Shown here: positions 34,089 through 45,133 of the stretch, piece by piece
Layout: each line of letters opens with the position of its first letter
Numbering within the stretch: the first letter of the stretch is position 1
Source of the DNA: Semisulcospira habei
Taxonomy: Eukaryota; Mollusca; Gastropoda; Semisulcospiridae
Assembly: GCA_036245525.1 (NCBI GenBank)
Contig: BTPG01000007.1
Span: forward strand, 126,918,844-126,982,843
Reading direction: 5' to 3'
DNA length: 64,000 bases
Notes under the pieces: generated by a model
Database searches by the model: none
The model's input: only the letters and a program-made list of their open reading frames with translations
Told to the model about the DNA's origin: nothing
Program-made: the position numbers and the translations under genes

Positions 34089-34160
<72 letters not shown>
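33763..34160 (+). mobile_element. LINE 3' tail T5 between microsatellites
   Basis: (GT)n at 33763-33818, then a diverged tail (about 33831-33915, AATAAAGTTTCATTTCATTT), poly-C, (TC)n at 33949-34011, poly-C and (CA)n at 34093-34158. Confidence 0.6.
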
Positions 34161-34163
<3 letters not shown>

Positions 34164-34298
34164 TGTTAGTCTAGTGCTTTGTTGTAAAAAGGCCGTACAC
34201 GTCATAACCTCAGCTACCTTTGATTTGCTCTGTCTTTCAGACTGAGGTCCACATTTACATCCCGAGCCGTAGCAATCCTGACCCAGACATCAGCCTGC

Positions 34299-34305
34299 TA
34301 TAAAG
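34299..34305 (+). promoter_or_regulatory. TATA box of TRIM-like gene 2
   Basis: TATAAAG lies 52 bp before the ATG at 34351, in a conserved CAGACATCAGCCTGC context shared with copy 1. Confidence 0.6.
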
Positions 34306-34350
34306 AGACACTGGAGGAAGGGTTGACTATCAAGCCCTGCATACTGAGTC

Positions 34351-36090
34351 ATGGCGTCCACCAGTGGCACTTCAAGGCCGTCCGCCACCGTCAGTAAGAT
34401 GGAGTCCTTGACGTGTGCTGTTTGTCTCGACATCTTTACTGAACCCAAAATCCTCCCCTGTTTCCACACGTTCTGCAAGAAATGTCTTGAAATTTTACCT
34501 AATGAAGGACCAAACTTGCAGAAGAAAATTTCTTGTCCAGCCTGTCGTACACAGATACTTGTTCCAGATGGCGGGACTGCGGCCTTTCAGGCTGATTTTC
34601 ATATTGATCTTGAAGATCTGGAGAAGGCGAGAGCGGGATCGTACTGCACTGTGCATCCTAACAAGGAGCTGGAACTTTATTGTTCTCGTTGTCAGATGTC
34701 TGTGTGTACAAAGTGCATACTGATAGAACACAATGGACACACCTTGAGGGACATGACTGAAGTAGCTGCTAACTGCCAGCTTCAAAAAGACAGGGACAGG
34801 TTAAAGCGGTCTGCGGCGGAGATAGATAGAAACATGAAAGAAATAAGAAAAGATCAGAATGCAGTGTTGGATAAGGTACGAGCTATTGAAATAATCATCA
34901 AGAACAGGCACCTTTCTATCTACAAAGCTGCCGATGTGATCCGTGACGAGGCGCTGGCTTCCCTTGAAACAGTCGCAGGTAGCATTGGAGAAAGTCAAAA
35001 TAATCATCTGCATGGACAACAGGAAAACCTGCAGGAGCTGACCAAGCTACAACAGCGGGTGCAGCAGGCTCTGGACAGCGGAGCGGGCTCTGAGCTGGTG
35101 ACTGTGGCCGGAGAGATGAGATGCGGACGTGGCAACGAGGAAGCCGTGCAGAATCTGACGACAAAACAGATGACGACCGTCTACCGCCCTGTCCTCCGCT
35201 TCAGCTCCACGCCCGACGCCATGTTTGAATGCATGCGTGACTACCTGGGTAGTGCGGCCAAGATGGAGATGGCGGTGTCAGATACTGAAGTGACCGTGAT
35301 AGAGCAGTTCCGATGTTGCGATGATTCGGACACTGACGTTTATCACGTGTGTCCCCTGACTGATGACACGGTGTGGTTGTCGTACGAACCGTGCGCGTTA
35401 GTTCAAAGCGTTTGTTCAAAAAAGTTAGGCGTTGACGGCACATGTGTGAAAACACAAAACTTTGATGTCTCTGCAAGAGTGTCAATGGTGAGGAGGAAGC
35501 ATGGTAAGAGCATTGCTCTGAAACCTACGACAGGTTCAGTCTATACCTACGCCAAGAAATGCGACCAAGACATGACCAGATTTTATAGACTTGATACATC
35601 TTTTCCAGGACAAGCGGATGTTAAGACATCCAAGATAGTGTCCGAAGATCCATTGCACACAGAAACAACAAATGTCTTCACGCTTCAATGCACCGCCTAT
35701 CGTGCTTTCGACGTGGACGCCAGCGAGCAGCTGTTTGTGGTGCTGGAGGAAGGGAAGACACCAGATTTCCAGCGCAGAGTGCAGCTGTACCGCCGAAAAC
35801 AGACGTATCCCATTGCCACGTACATCCCGCCTGTAGCGCCGTGCCAGCCGTCGGACGTGTGTTTTTACACGCTGGGCGACCAGGAGGTGCTGCTGGTGGC
35901 TGATGAGCTGAACGACGCCATCCACGTGGTGAACGTGCAGGACGGGCGCCTGAGCTTCGCGCGCTACCTGTCCCCGGGCTGTCCGCTGCTGGTGCAACCC
36001 ACGGCGCTCAACACGGACATGAGAGGCCGCCTGTGGGTCGCCTGTAGGGGTGGCGTAATTCTCACATGTATAACCAAACGGAAAAGATGA
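34351..36090 (+). CDS. TRIM-like RING/B-box protein, copy 2
   Basis: An intact single-exon ORF of 579 aa, a close paralogue of the product of 1244-2986. All eight RING ligands (within CAVCLDIFTEPKILPCFHTF and CPACRTQ) and the B-box type 2 ligands (CTVH, CSRC, CTKC, EHNGH) are kept. The coiled coil (about 140-260) and the NHL-like end (VLLVADELNDAIHVV, GRLWVACRGGVI) follow. Many differences from copy 1 fall between residues 340 and 450, which may point to divergence in ligand recognition; this is inference. Both copies being open argues that both are genes. Ubiquitin E3 activity is expected from the family. Confidence 0.9.
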   Translation: MASTSGTSRPSATVSKMESLTCAVCLDIFTEPKILPCFHTFCKKCLEILPNEGPNLQKKISCPACRTQILVPDGGTAAFQADFHIDLEDLEKARAGSYCTVHPNKELELYCSRCQMSVCTKCILIEHNGHTLRDMTEVAANCQLQKDRDRLKRSAAEIDRNMKEIRKDQNAVLDKVRAIEIIIKNRHLSIYKAADVIRDEALASLETVAGSIGESQNNHLHGQQENLQELTKLQQRVQQALDSGAGSELVTVAGEMRCGRGNEEAVQNLTTKQMTTVYRPVLRFSSTPDAMFECMRDYLGSAAKMEMAVSDTEVTVIEQFRCCDDSDTDVYHVCPLTDDTVWLSYEPCALVQSVCSKKLGVDGTCVKTQNFDVSARVSMVRRKHGKSIALKPTTGSVYTYAKKCDQDMTRFYRLDTSFPGQADVKTSKIVSEDPLHTETTNVFTLQCTAYRAFDVDASEQLFVVLEEGKTPDFQRRVQLYRRKQTYPIATYIPPVAPCQPSDVCFYTLGDQEVLLVADELNDAIHVVNVQDGRLSFARYLSPGCPLLVQPTALNTDMRGRLWVACRGGVILTCITKRKR

Positions 36091-36542
36091 TTTGCACCAA
36101 CAAATATACAACGGCGGAACAAGTTGATACTCAGGATGACGATTAAATTAAACATTTCTGTCTTGTCGCTTGCGCATGTGCAGAACAATTAGTCAATAGA
36201 AGATAAAACTATCACATTACCCGTTCAGACGAATGGTCGCATTTGATGACCATTAACAAATGCATGTACGTAATACTGCCTCCCTCCTTGGCTTAAACAT
36301 CCCAACAAAACAAAAGAAAAAATAACGCTTTTCAAGTGTCACTCACAAAAATGACGAAAAGAAATATAATACTGCATCTTTCAAGATTTCACTCAAAGGG
36401 GTCACTGTGACCTTTACTTTATCATAAAAGGGTGAAGTAGCTCTGACCACTTTACCGATGGGTTAATATTTTTGTTTTTGAAATTTGTGTCCATTCAGCG
36501 ATCAATAGCCACAATCTTTCTTGAATACAAATATATTGGTCT

Positions 36543-36612
36543 CTGCAAGTGACATAGATCCTCATGAGCCCCGTGTCAGCGGGGGCTAATGAGGATCTAT
36601 GTCTCTTGCAGC
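36543..36612. repeat. ATAGATCCTCATGAG hairpin, copy 2 (paralogous site)
   Basis: CTGCAAGTGACATAGATCCT against ATGAGGATCTATGTCTCTTG, with a CCCCGTGTCAGCGGGG loop. It occupies the same place downstream of the gene as 3833-3893. Confidence 0.7.
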
Positions 36613-36865
36613 TGAATATTAGCAGTGAAGGGGTTAAACCACTGGTTAAACTCAATCTGACATTTATTTTCCGAATCAGTGTGTACTGCACTGATTTATA
36701 TATTATTAACAGAAATCATAGCTGTGAGCATGACAAACACTTTGGGATCAGATCTGGTCGGACTGTGTTTTTTGTTTGTTTGATTTGTTGCTTGTTTGTT
36801 ACGGAAGAAAATTCCCAAATGTTACATTAAATGTTACATCAGCGAAAGGAAAACATACAATGTCT

Positions 36866-36868
<3 letters not shown>

Positions 36869-36961
<93 letters not shown>

Positions 36962-36983
36962 GTGTGTGTGTGTGTGTGTGTGT

Positions 36984-37017
<34 letters not shown>
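36869..37017. repeat. (TC)n followed by (TG)n
   Basis: TC run 36869-36957, then TG runs to about 37017. Confidence 0.95.
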
Positions 37018-37278
37018 AGTGTGTGAGTGCGTGCGTGCTTGCTTGCGTGCGAGCGTGCGCGTGTGTTTTAGATTTATTTAAGTGTGAAACTGCAAGACCA
37101 TATTTATATGTATGTGTATAATAGTAAATGTATGCACGGATCGTAATGCGTCCATGCACCCACTCAGTACGTTTTAAACTTCTTCAATGCATTTGTCCAC
37201 CCATGCATTCATCCCAAACAAACATTTGAATCCACTTCCATTTTTTCCTTTATTATTTTCATGCAGAGAAACACGTAC

Positions 37279-38278
37279 TTACTTGCTTACTTACGCCTGT
37301 CACCCCTACCCGGGTATAGGCCGTCGACGAGAGACCTCCAGCAACTCCTGTCCTGTGCTTCTCCTTCGATTCTACTCCAGGTGGTTCCCAGTCTCTTGAT
37401 GTCTGCTTGGAGGTCTCGACGCCAGGAGTTTCTCGGCCTACCTCTTTTCCTCTTTCCCTGGGGGTTCCATGACAATGCCTGCCTAGTGATACTGGAAGCT
37501 GGCTTTCTCAGACTGTGACCGATCCATCCCCATCTTCGTCGCCCAATTTCATTCTCTGCTGTTATCTGCTCTGTTCTCTCCCAGAGTCTGACGTTGCTGA
37601 TCTTCTCTGGCCAGTGGATTTTCAAAATTCTTCTAAGGCAACTGTTCATGAAGGTCTGTACTCTGTTGACTGTGGTTTTTGTCAATCTCCATGTCTCTGC
37701 TCCATATAGGAGAACTGCTTTTACATTGGAGTTGAAAATCCGGACTTTGGTGTGTTGTGACAGCTCTCTGGAACTCCATACTTTTTTCAACTGGAGAAAG
37801 GCTGCTCTGGCTTTACCGATTCGTGCTCTGACATCTGCATCAGTGCCGCCTTTTTTGTCTATGATGCTCCCGAGATAGGTGAAGGACTCCACCTCCTCCA
37901 ACGGGGTGCCAGCAAGCAAGACTGGTTCTTCCCTGGTTGCGTTCAGCCTCATTGTCTTTGTTTTCTGTTTGTGAATGGTGAGGCCCACTTGGGACGAGAT
38001 GTCAGCAAGCCTCGTGGTCTTGTCCTGCATTTGTTGATGAGTGTGGGACAGTAATGCCAAGTCGTCTGCAAAATCGAGGTCGTCAAGCTGTGTCCACAGT
38101 GTCCACTGTATTCCACTTCGTCTGTGCTCTGTGGTCATCTTCATGACCCAGTCTATGGCCAGTAGGAAGAGGAACGGAGACAGCAGACACCCCTGCCTGA
38201 CACCAGTTCTGACCTGGAGCTCTCTGGTGAACTGCCCTTCGTGGATCACGCGACATGTCATGCCATCATAGCTGCCCC
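37279..38278 (-). mobile_element. Young 5'-truncated RTE-like LINE with 14-bp target duplication
   Basis: Perfect direct repeats AGAGAAACACGTAC at 37265-37278 and 38279-38292 bound exactly 1 kb. The minus-strand insert has an intact RT C-terminal frame and ends just after the stop in a short (TAAG)-type tail, as RTE elements do. Confidence 0.9.
37287..38278 (-). pseudogene. RTE-like reverse transcriptase, C-terminal part
   Basis: An open frame of about 330 codons on the minus strand, starting within the RT palm. Motifs are VRQGCLLSPFLFLLAIDWVM (motif B region), DDLDFADDLALLSH with the catalytic FADD (motif C), VESFTYLGSIID, then KAVLLYGAETWRLTK and the C-terminal GRRRWGWIGHSLRKP and KRKRGRPRNSWRRD blocks. 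The endonuclease and first RT motifs are lost by 5' truncation, so it cannot move on its own. No internal stop is present, which fits recent insertion. Confidence 0.85.
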
Positions 38279-38302
38279 AGAGAAACACGTACAGAGAGTA
38301 AA

Positions 38303-38375
38303 TGTGTGCTGGTATGTGATTTTGGACCTTACGGCTTCGAGCCGTAAGGTCCCAAAATCACAGACCAGCACACAA
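38303..38375. repeat. 'GTGCTGGTCTGTGA' palindrome, single copy
   Basis: Arms of about 34-35 bp (outer TGTGTGCTGGT, middle GTGATTTTGG, inner ACCTTACGGCT) with a 3-nt TCG loop, one mismatch and one bulge. Same arm sequence as the array units at 10057-10435. Confidence 0.8.
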
Positions 38376-38529
38376 ACCCATCCGCAGCTTATATTAAAAT
38401 CAACAAAATCTGCGATTACCGCCATACACCGTAGAACACCTTGACCGCTAGGGGACGCAGACTGTTTCTGCAATCTTCGTCAATTTAACACCAAAGAGCC
38501 CCAGCCGTCCCAGGAACATGGATTCAAAG

Positions 38530-38610
38530 TGGCCTCAGCAAGAGGCATAGATCCTCTTGAGCCCACGCAACTGCGGGGGATCATGAGGATCTGTGTCTCT
38601 TGCAGTTGCA
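38530..38610. repeat. ATAGATCCTCATGAG-family hairpin
   Basis: AGCAAGAGGCATAGATCCTC and ATGAGGATCTGTGTCTCTTG flank GCAACTGC. Same family as 3833-3893. Confidence 0.65.
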
Positions 38611-40787
38611 TTGTGTTCATTTTCCTCTTGGCAGCCAAGGTGTTCATACGCGATTATAGCGTTTTCCTGAGAAACGCTAGTATTGCCTATTGCACGGTAA
38701 TCTGGCGGGCGTCCAACCTTTACCCTACGAGCGCATGCTGAGGTAGCTGTTGAGCAGCGCGCAGTTCTGGGTCGGCGTGGTCAGGTTGCTGTCGTTGGCG
38801 TTGGTGGGGTGTTGACGCCGTTGCAGACCGCTCGAAACGCTCCAACGGCTTGCGAGCAAGAGGACTGCTAGGCCGCCTAGATGGCGGCGGTTTCACCCAA
38901 GCACACGCCGGTACCCGGGTTCAAAGCCAAGTCGACGAACTCGGGGCAGTCACGGTTTGTGGCGAAAAGAATCTCCGATGTGTGTACACGTACAAGCTTC
39001 AAACTTAGGGAAGTGCTTTATTAAAGGGGTGCCTAGGACAGCCTCCGAGCATGTTAAAATTGGGTGTCTCATTAAAGGGCTAAAAGACCGTTTATAGAAA
39101 TCTTGGATGTAGCTAGACTGGAGAAAGACATTAGATGAGTTTGTTAGCCAGCTTTGTAGCATTTCAACTTCTTCTGTAAAAAAAATATTTATTTTTAGAA
39201 AAAAATTTAAACAGTAAAAAACCTTGACTTCTGGAAAAAGTCATAGTCTAGCAGCTGCCCTTCATAGACGATCAGCCGTTTACGAGATAGTGATTTTCTA
39301 GAGAGTAACAAAGGTTTGGGTATATCAAAATTAAGTGTAGTATAAATAAAAACATTGCGCACTCGTTTTATAACTGCCGGAGGATGGAGACATTTTTCTG
39401 TAGCACATGTTTCCAGTACGGCTGCAGACGAAACCAAAACTGTCGCAGCCATGTTCACAGGGGATCAGTAGTTTACACGGATATAATTGTTCCTGTATTC
39501 AGTGGTAGTGTGCACTGTATGTCACTTAAAAGGATTTCAATTCTTTTTTCCGTTAATAATTTCACACTTAGATATATTAAGAGAAGAAACAATTACCAAA
39601 ACGCTTGTCTTGAACTCAAATATCGTAACTCAACAATAAGGTATCCCAAATCACGTGATCAAAACATCACACATATCACACGCGGATTCATTGTGAATTT
39701 CGGTGTGCCGACGAATTCTTTTTGATTTGTTCTACATAAGCTTGTTTGTGTCCCATTAAAAAGCAAACTTGTAAAGTTGCTGTGTGCATTTTTACGTCTT
39801 GATAAAGGTTTGTCACGCTTATTTCCATTCACTTAACCATCGCTTTGCCCGTTTTATTTTGACACCACAGCACCAAAACAAAACGCAACCCACAACACAC
39901 GCTATTTTCGAAATCTTCCGAAGTGCAACATGCTGCAAAAGAGAAAGAATGCCACACCACTTGGTTTTAACTGTCATGGCTGAGCAAAGTTTCGGAACTT
40001 GATTAAGTATTTTATGCAGTAACATTATTTTAATCAGTTGCACTGACAAGCTATTATGTTGTGATGTGCGATCACCCATTCACTGCCAGTGCCAATTATG
40101 CAGTCTCAGTGATCACTGATGGTGCAGTACACTTTACACTGAAAAAAAATACACAGCACAATGTGAACACGCTTGGAAGTTCATGCAATGCTTTGTTTAA
40201 AATTAAACCCTATCTTGCTAGCAGTAGCCTACTGCACAAAAGAGGAACTTATTTTGCTGTTGTGTTATTTGCAGTTTGTCTGCATTATAGACATTTGCAG
40301 TTTGCTGCAAGGATGCTTAGCAGCTGACATTAGCACTGACATATATTTTGGGATTAAAACGAGAAAGAAAACGAAGAAAATGACACAGAGATGATTTAAT
40401 AAATCAGTCAGTCAAGTGATCAAATGAATGAGATATATATGTTTTATGATGAACAGCTAGTTAAGGGGGGGGGGGGGGGGTGGAGGAAGGGGGGAGGAGG
40501 CACATACCTTATAATGTACACCTACTATTTCTTTCAGTGTTTCCATTATCCACTCTTAACACCATTGGGCTCGATGAGTTCTCATGTTTTATTTGAGTGG
40601 ATTTCAAAATACAGGTACTTGCTGCTGTTACATTATCTTCTTACTGGTTTTGACATTTCGCTGTAAGATTTACAGTCCCATACTTTAAGCCTGTTCCGCC
40701 TAACGCACATGGAGGTTGACTGTATCATTGATATGTGTGTGTAGGTAGCGTTTTGTTTGAGGTGGCAGTTTTTGCCTCACCTTTAAG
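38611..40787. other. No feature recognised
   Basis: Chance ORFs only (longest 113 codons at 39384-39725, no known motif). A G-run lies at 40467-40480. Confidence 0.4.
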
Positions 40788-41110
40788 TTTGATGCCCCTA
40801 TGCATGTGGCCACCAGTACTATTTACAGAACTGATGGCTGCATGTGCAGGCTAGTTCATGGTATCACTTATCAATGTGAACTGGGCAGCCTATTGTTTGA
40901 AATGATCAGTGGTGGCATCATCCATGATGTATGTGTGCATTTGGCCACTGGTACTGTTTACAAAGGTGCTGTTTACAGAACTAGTGGCTGAGTATGCATA
41001 TTATTAGTACTGTTATTGTTATCAGGTGTGGCCTTATCTTAAGTTTTGGTGTCCCTGTGCATGAGGCCAACAGTACTTTTCACAGAACTGATGGCTGCAT
41101 GTTTAATGTG
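40788..41110 (+). repeat. Three degenerate GCATGTGGCCACCAGTAC units
   Basis: Units near 40793, 40930 and 41047 share a CATGTGGCCACCAGTACT-like stretch followed by TTTACAGAACTGATGGCTG. The first part also occurs, inverted, in the LINE RT fragment at 41955-42000, so the repeat may derive from that LINE. Confidence 0.5.
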
Positions 41111-41386
41111 ATTAACTGTGTACACATGAGATTTGTAGGTGGGAAGCTAAAATGCAGGCAGTCAATACAAGCCACTTTCTTAACTTCAAGTCTCTATAAT
41201 AATTACAGGTTTTACAGTCCACTAATCCATCAGTATACAATTGTGCATGTCTTTTGTGGGTGTTCTGCGGTTTTGTGTGTGTATGTGAGGTGGGGTTGAA
41301 AGTGGGGCGGTATGGCACCTATTACCGTGTATGTGTATGTACAAAACCTACATTACAAACAAACATAAATTAATAATTTAAATAAA

Positions 41387-41437
41387 TAGTTATTTGGGTT
41401 TAACGCCGCACAGGCGACTACGGCCATCTCACGGCAG
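41387..41437 (-). mobile_element. Mini-retroposon-like insertion (51 bp)
   Basis: Lies between TTAAATAAA copies (41378-41386, 41438-41446). The next array unit has TTAAATAAA once and no insertion (42064-42072). Confidence 0.8.
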
Positions 41438-41782
41438 TTAAATAAATAAGATAAAGTAAGTCAAAGATACCTGGGACATATGAATGCTAAGTAAAGTATA
41501 GATTATGAACATGCACAGATGTACATTCTTTTGGTGGGTGTTCTGCGGTTTTGTGTGTGTAACTGGAGTGGGGTTGGAAGCAAGCGGTACAGCACCTATT
41601 ACCATGTACACAGACATAAGACATTTATTCACCAAGTAAAACGTTAAAGGATTTTTGTGTGACATGGCGACAGTAAAATACATCCTCACTTGTAGGGCAT
41701 TCATCATGTCATACACTCAGTTGGCTATCATCCTATATACAGCACTAAAAGATAGATAAACACAATATTAAACACAAATCAG

Positions 41783-42000
41783 TCATACATCACAAATCAT
41801 GGAATCACGTTGTTCCATGGATGGTGATGTACTGAGGACAGCTTCTGGAAAGAAACTGCATCTGAATTGAGAGGTGCTGGCTTTAAAAGCACGGAACCGC
41901 CGGCCAGAGGGCAGAAGCTCGAAGAGATGATTGGCTGGGTGTGACAGATCTGACAGAATCGTACTGGTGGCCACATGCACAGGGGCACCATGGTGTATGT
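41783..42000 (-). pseudogene. Rex1/CR1-like LINE RT tail fragment
   Basis: The minus strand reads SHPANHLFELLPSGRRFRAF and then CSFFPEAVLS. It matches the C-termini at 1-324 and 15062-15530 (YELLPSGRRLR and MLPSGRRF). It is a short remnant inserted between array units, with no catalytic motif. Confidence 0.65.
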
Positions 42001-42320
42001 TCTTAAGCTGTATGCTGATGTGTATGTACAAAACCTACATTACAAACAAACAAAATAAATAATTTAAATAAATAAGATAAAGTAAGTCTAAGGTACCTGG
42101 GACATATGCATGCTAGGTAAAGGATAGATTAAAATTTATGAACATACACAGATGTGCATGTCCTTTGGTAGTTGTTATGCTGTTTTATGTGTGTATTTAG
42201 GTAGGGGTTGGGAGCAGGCAGCCTATTACCATCTATATATCTTTATATTTTCTTCTTGTATGCTGATGTGCATGTACAAAACCTGCATTACAAACAAACA
42301 AAATAAATAATTTAAATAAA

Positions 42321-42371
42321 TAGTTATTTGGGTTTAATGCCGAGCAGGCGACTAATGCCATCTCATGGCTG
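42321..42371 (-). mobile_element. Mini-retroposon-like insertion (51 bp), second array copy
   Basis: Same position in the array unit as 41387-41437, between TTAAATAAA (42312-42320) and TTACATAAA (42372-42380). It may have been copied with the array rather than inserted independently. Confidence 0.75.
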
Positions 42372-42795
42372 TTACATAAATAAGATAAAGTAAGTCAAGA
42401 TACCTGGGCCATATGAATGCTAAGTAAAGGATAGATTATGAACATGCACAGATGTACATGTCTTTTGGTGGGTGTTCTGTGGTTGTGGAGTGGGGTTGGT
42501 AGTGGGCAGTATTACCATGTATGTGTATGAGAACATCAGCATATGTACAAAACCTACTTTTCCAACAAATAAAAATAAATAATAAATTTAAATAACTAGG
42601 ACATATGAATACCAAGTAGAGGATATATTATGAACATGCACAGACGTGCATGTCCTTTAATGGGTGTTCTGTGGTTTTGTATGTGGGGTGGGGAGCGGTT
42701 GGTATGCACCTATTACCATATCTGTGTACATGTTATGTTCACATCATTATTACCATATATGTGTACATGTATGTTCTCATCTTGTATGCTGATGT

Positions 42796-43153
42796 CCCCC
42801 TCCCGGGTCTGCCCTGGGGGACTTGGGTGGGGTTAACTACTTTTTAGTTCTCAGGGTCAGCCCCACAGGGTGGGTTTCCCCTCTATTCTGGGGCATGTGT
42901 TTCTGTCTACTCTCGGTACATTCATCTGTATTTTCCTTTTTTAAACTCTCCCTACTGTCTGCACTGCCTGTAGATCTTGATATTGGATGTGTTTTGCTAA
43001 ATGGTCTGGTTAGGTTTATTTAGCGTATTAGACCGGCTGGCAACATACATTCAATATTCTGTTTAGTTGGGTTTTTTTTTTTAACAAGCGGTGCAGGCAC
43101 GTCCTGAGAAAGTCTTGTTGCTGTCGGGACGTTAAGCAATGTACAATCAATCA
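42796..43153 (+). mobile_element. SINE-like retroposon S1 with 14-bp target duplication
   Basis: 358 bp between perfect TTGTATGCTGATGT copies (42782-42795, 43154-43167). It starts CCCCCTCCCGGGTCTGCCCT and ends GTCGGGACGTTAAGCAATGT plus ACAATCAATCA. No coding capacity and no clear Pol III A/B boxes were seen. The second copy is 51425-51789. Confidence 0.85.
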
Positions 43154-43345
43154 TTGTATGCTGATGTCATTGTATGCTAATGTGTATGTGCAAACATACA
43201 TCACAAACAAACAAACAAACAAACAAACAAACAAATAAAAAATGAATAAAATAATAAATTAATAAATAAAATAAGTCGGAGATACCTGGGACCTATGAAT
43301 ATGCACGCTAAGTAAAGGATAGATTATGAACATGCACAGATGGCA

Positions 43346-44586
43346 TATTAAAAACAAGTTTCCTCTCCTTGGTGGCCACTACCATACCACTAGTGACCAT
43401 GTGCATCAAGGAATTTATTCCATCCATAATTAAAAGGATAAATAATAAACAAATATATAAGTGAATACATAAATAAATCAATAATACATAAATAAATAAA
43501 ACATGTAATATAATGGAGAGGCGGGCTACTATCTGTATTGTGTCTCATGCAGTCCCGATAAAGCTTGATCATAAAAGTTTTTGTGAGTACTTGAGTGCGG
43601 ATTTGTTGAATGTGTTGCAAAAACTAATTTTTTTTATATTTAGGTGTTTAGCTGAACATGGTGATTTAGATGGAAACGGTTCGGAGATGGATTTCACTCT
43701 ACCTGGCTTGTGCCTAAGATCAGTCGGATAAAAGTGTGCTTGACAATGTTAAAAATCCCAACTCCACTAATAATTAAAAAAGAGCAGACCTACACTTAGA
43801 GCCGTTAGGCTGGAAAACAGACGAACAACATGCATGTTGTATCCGGACAAAAAGTCTTCAGAATGTTGAAGATGGTCGGCAGACACAATGCACAACGGGA
43901 GGCTTACTTTCGATATGCTTTCCTCCCAAAAAAGACCGAGTTCTATGGGAAAGGCTGTTTTCAAGACCAGGAAAAATAACGTATTTGACGTTGATAAGAT
44001 GTACTTCAAAGTTCAAATCGAAAATAATCTCTGTTTCACTTCAGGAGCAAAGTAAAGCTGCACCAACCGTGCGCGTCTGATTGACTTCTTTCGAAGGTAT
44101 CATCGCCATTTTGAAACTAACGCGAGTATGCTTACCGCATTAAAAATATTACTTTTAAACTTATTTTATCCTAAATATGTATGCAAGTTTACTTGCTCAT
44201 GATTTTAATTTACTCACTGGAATAAACTTGTAATGTGTATGTTTGAAATTTTCAATGTTATGCACAAAAAAAATGTCTTGCACCTTATCCGGGCCGTGTC
44301 AACCTGATGTACGGTACGAGGACTGGTTCCCTCACATCGAAAAATAACTTTCGAAAAACACTTCTACAAAAATGTCTCCATCCTAAGGACAAATATTGTT
44401 GCCATGCATAAACCATATGGCATAAGTACTTTCGTTTCGTACCTGCAAACCATCTTACTCTTTTGACGAACTACTTACCTCTGCAGAAATTGCGTAAGCT
44501 GCTAGACTATCAGACAGTGGCGGCGACGTAAAAGAAGCTGGTCCGTCAACACGTAGACATTGACGCAATACTCTAAATATGACGTG
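43346..44586. other. No feature recognised
   Basis: AT-rich; short ORFs lack recognisable domains. Confidence 0.4.
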
Positions 44587-44609
44587 ACTCTCTCTCTCTC
44601 TCTCTCTCC
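44587..44609. repeat. (CT)n at the LINE 5' boundary
   Basis: About 11 CT dinucleotides just before the probable LINE 5' end. The LINE is also followed by (TC)n at 52052-52158. Confidence 0.7.
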
Positions 44610-45133
44610 GCCATCTTGACTGTGCGCACCGCGTGTAAGTTTCTCTGCATTCAATTGGATACTGTGCTGGCAAAGTTTACTCTGCAATTATGATTCTTGG
44701 CAGACTGTTTGTGCTTAGTGAATTCTCTGATATGGTGTAGTTTCAGGACTGTGAACTTCATATTTCACACTCATTTTCAGAAATTAAGTTACTGCACTGC
44801 GCTTAGTGTAGGGAGGCCAGCTTGCCAGCCGGTCGGCCTGGCAGGCGGGAGTCTTGTTACATCCCCCGCGCGAGCATCATGCAGCTTTGACCCAGTTTCT
44901 CTGCTCGCCTGGAACAAACCTTAAGTGTGCCGTACTAGCGCTGGGCCAAACAGCCGTGATAAACATGTCGACACACCAAGCGTAAGCTGATTATGGCACC
45001 GCCACCATCCTTCCACTATGCGCCCGACAACACGCTCCACAGCGGCTAACTCTAGACTTTCACTGGAAAGAATAACTAAAACAAATGACCCGATACAAGT
45101 GACCTTTGAGACTGAGGGCTGGAAGTTACCCCT

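Larger units (their letters stand above)
34205..36745 (+). repeat. Duplicated TRIM block, copy 2
   Basis: Homologous to 1104-4030. It lacks the two TTAA hairpin elements, keeping an uninterrupted TTTCAAGATTTCACTCAAAG at 36380-36399 where copy 1 has TTTCAAGTCTTAA, the insertions, then TTAACTCAAAG. Confidence 0.85.
41327..43345 (+). repeat. Degenerate tandem array, about 200-280-bp units
   Basis: Units begin near 41327, 42016, 42257, 42524 and 43168. Each has ACAAAACCTACATTACAAAC, AT-rich AAATAAAT, ATACCTGGGACATATGAATG and GATTATGAACATGCACAGAT. Most also have TGGGTGTTCTG, GGTTTTGT and CTATTACCAT. The array is split by a LINE fragment, a SINE-like insertion and two 51-bp mini-insertions. Confidence 0.75.

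Noticed and set aside
39384..39725. 113-codon Cys-rich ORF
   Set aside because: The few cysteines do not form a recognisable zinc-binding pattern, and no promoter or homologue is visible.
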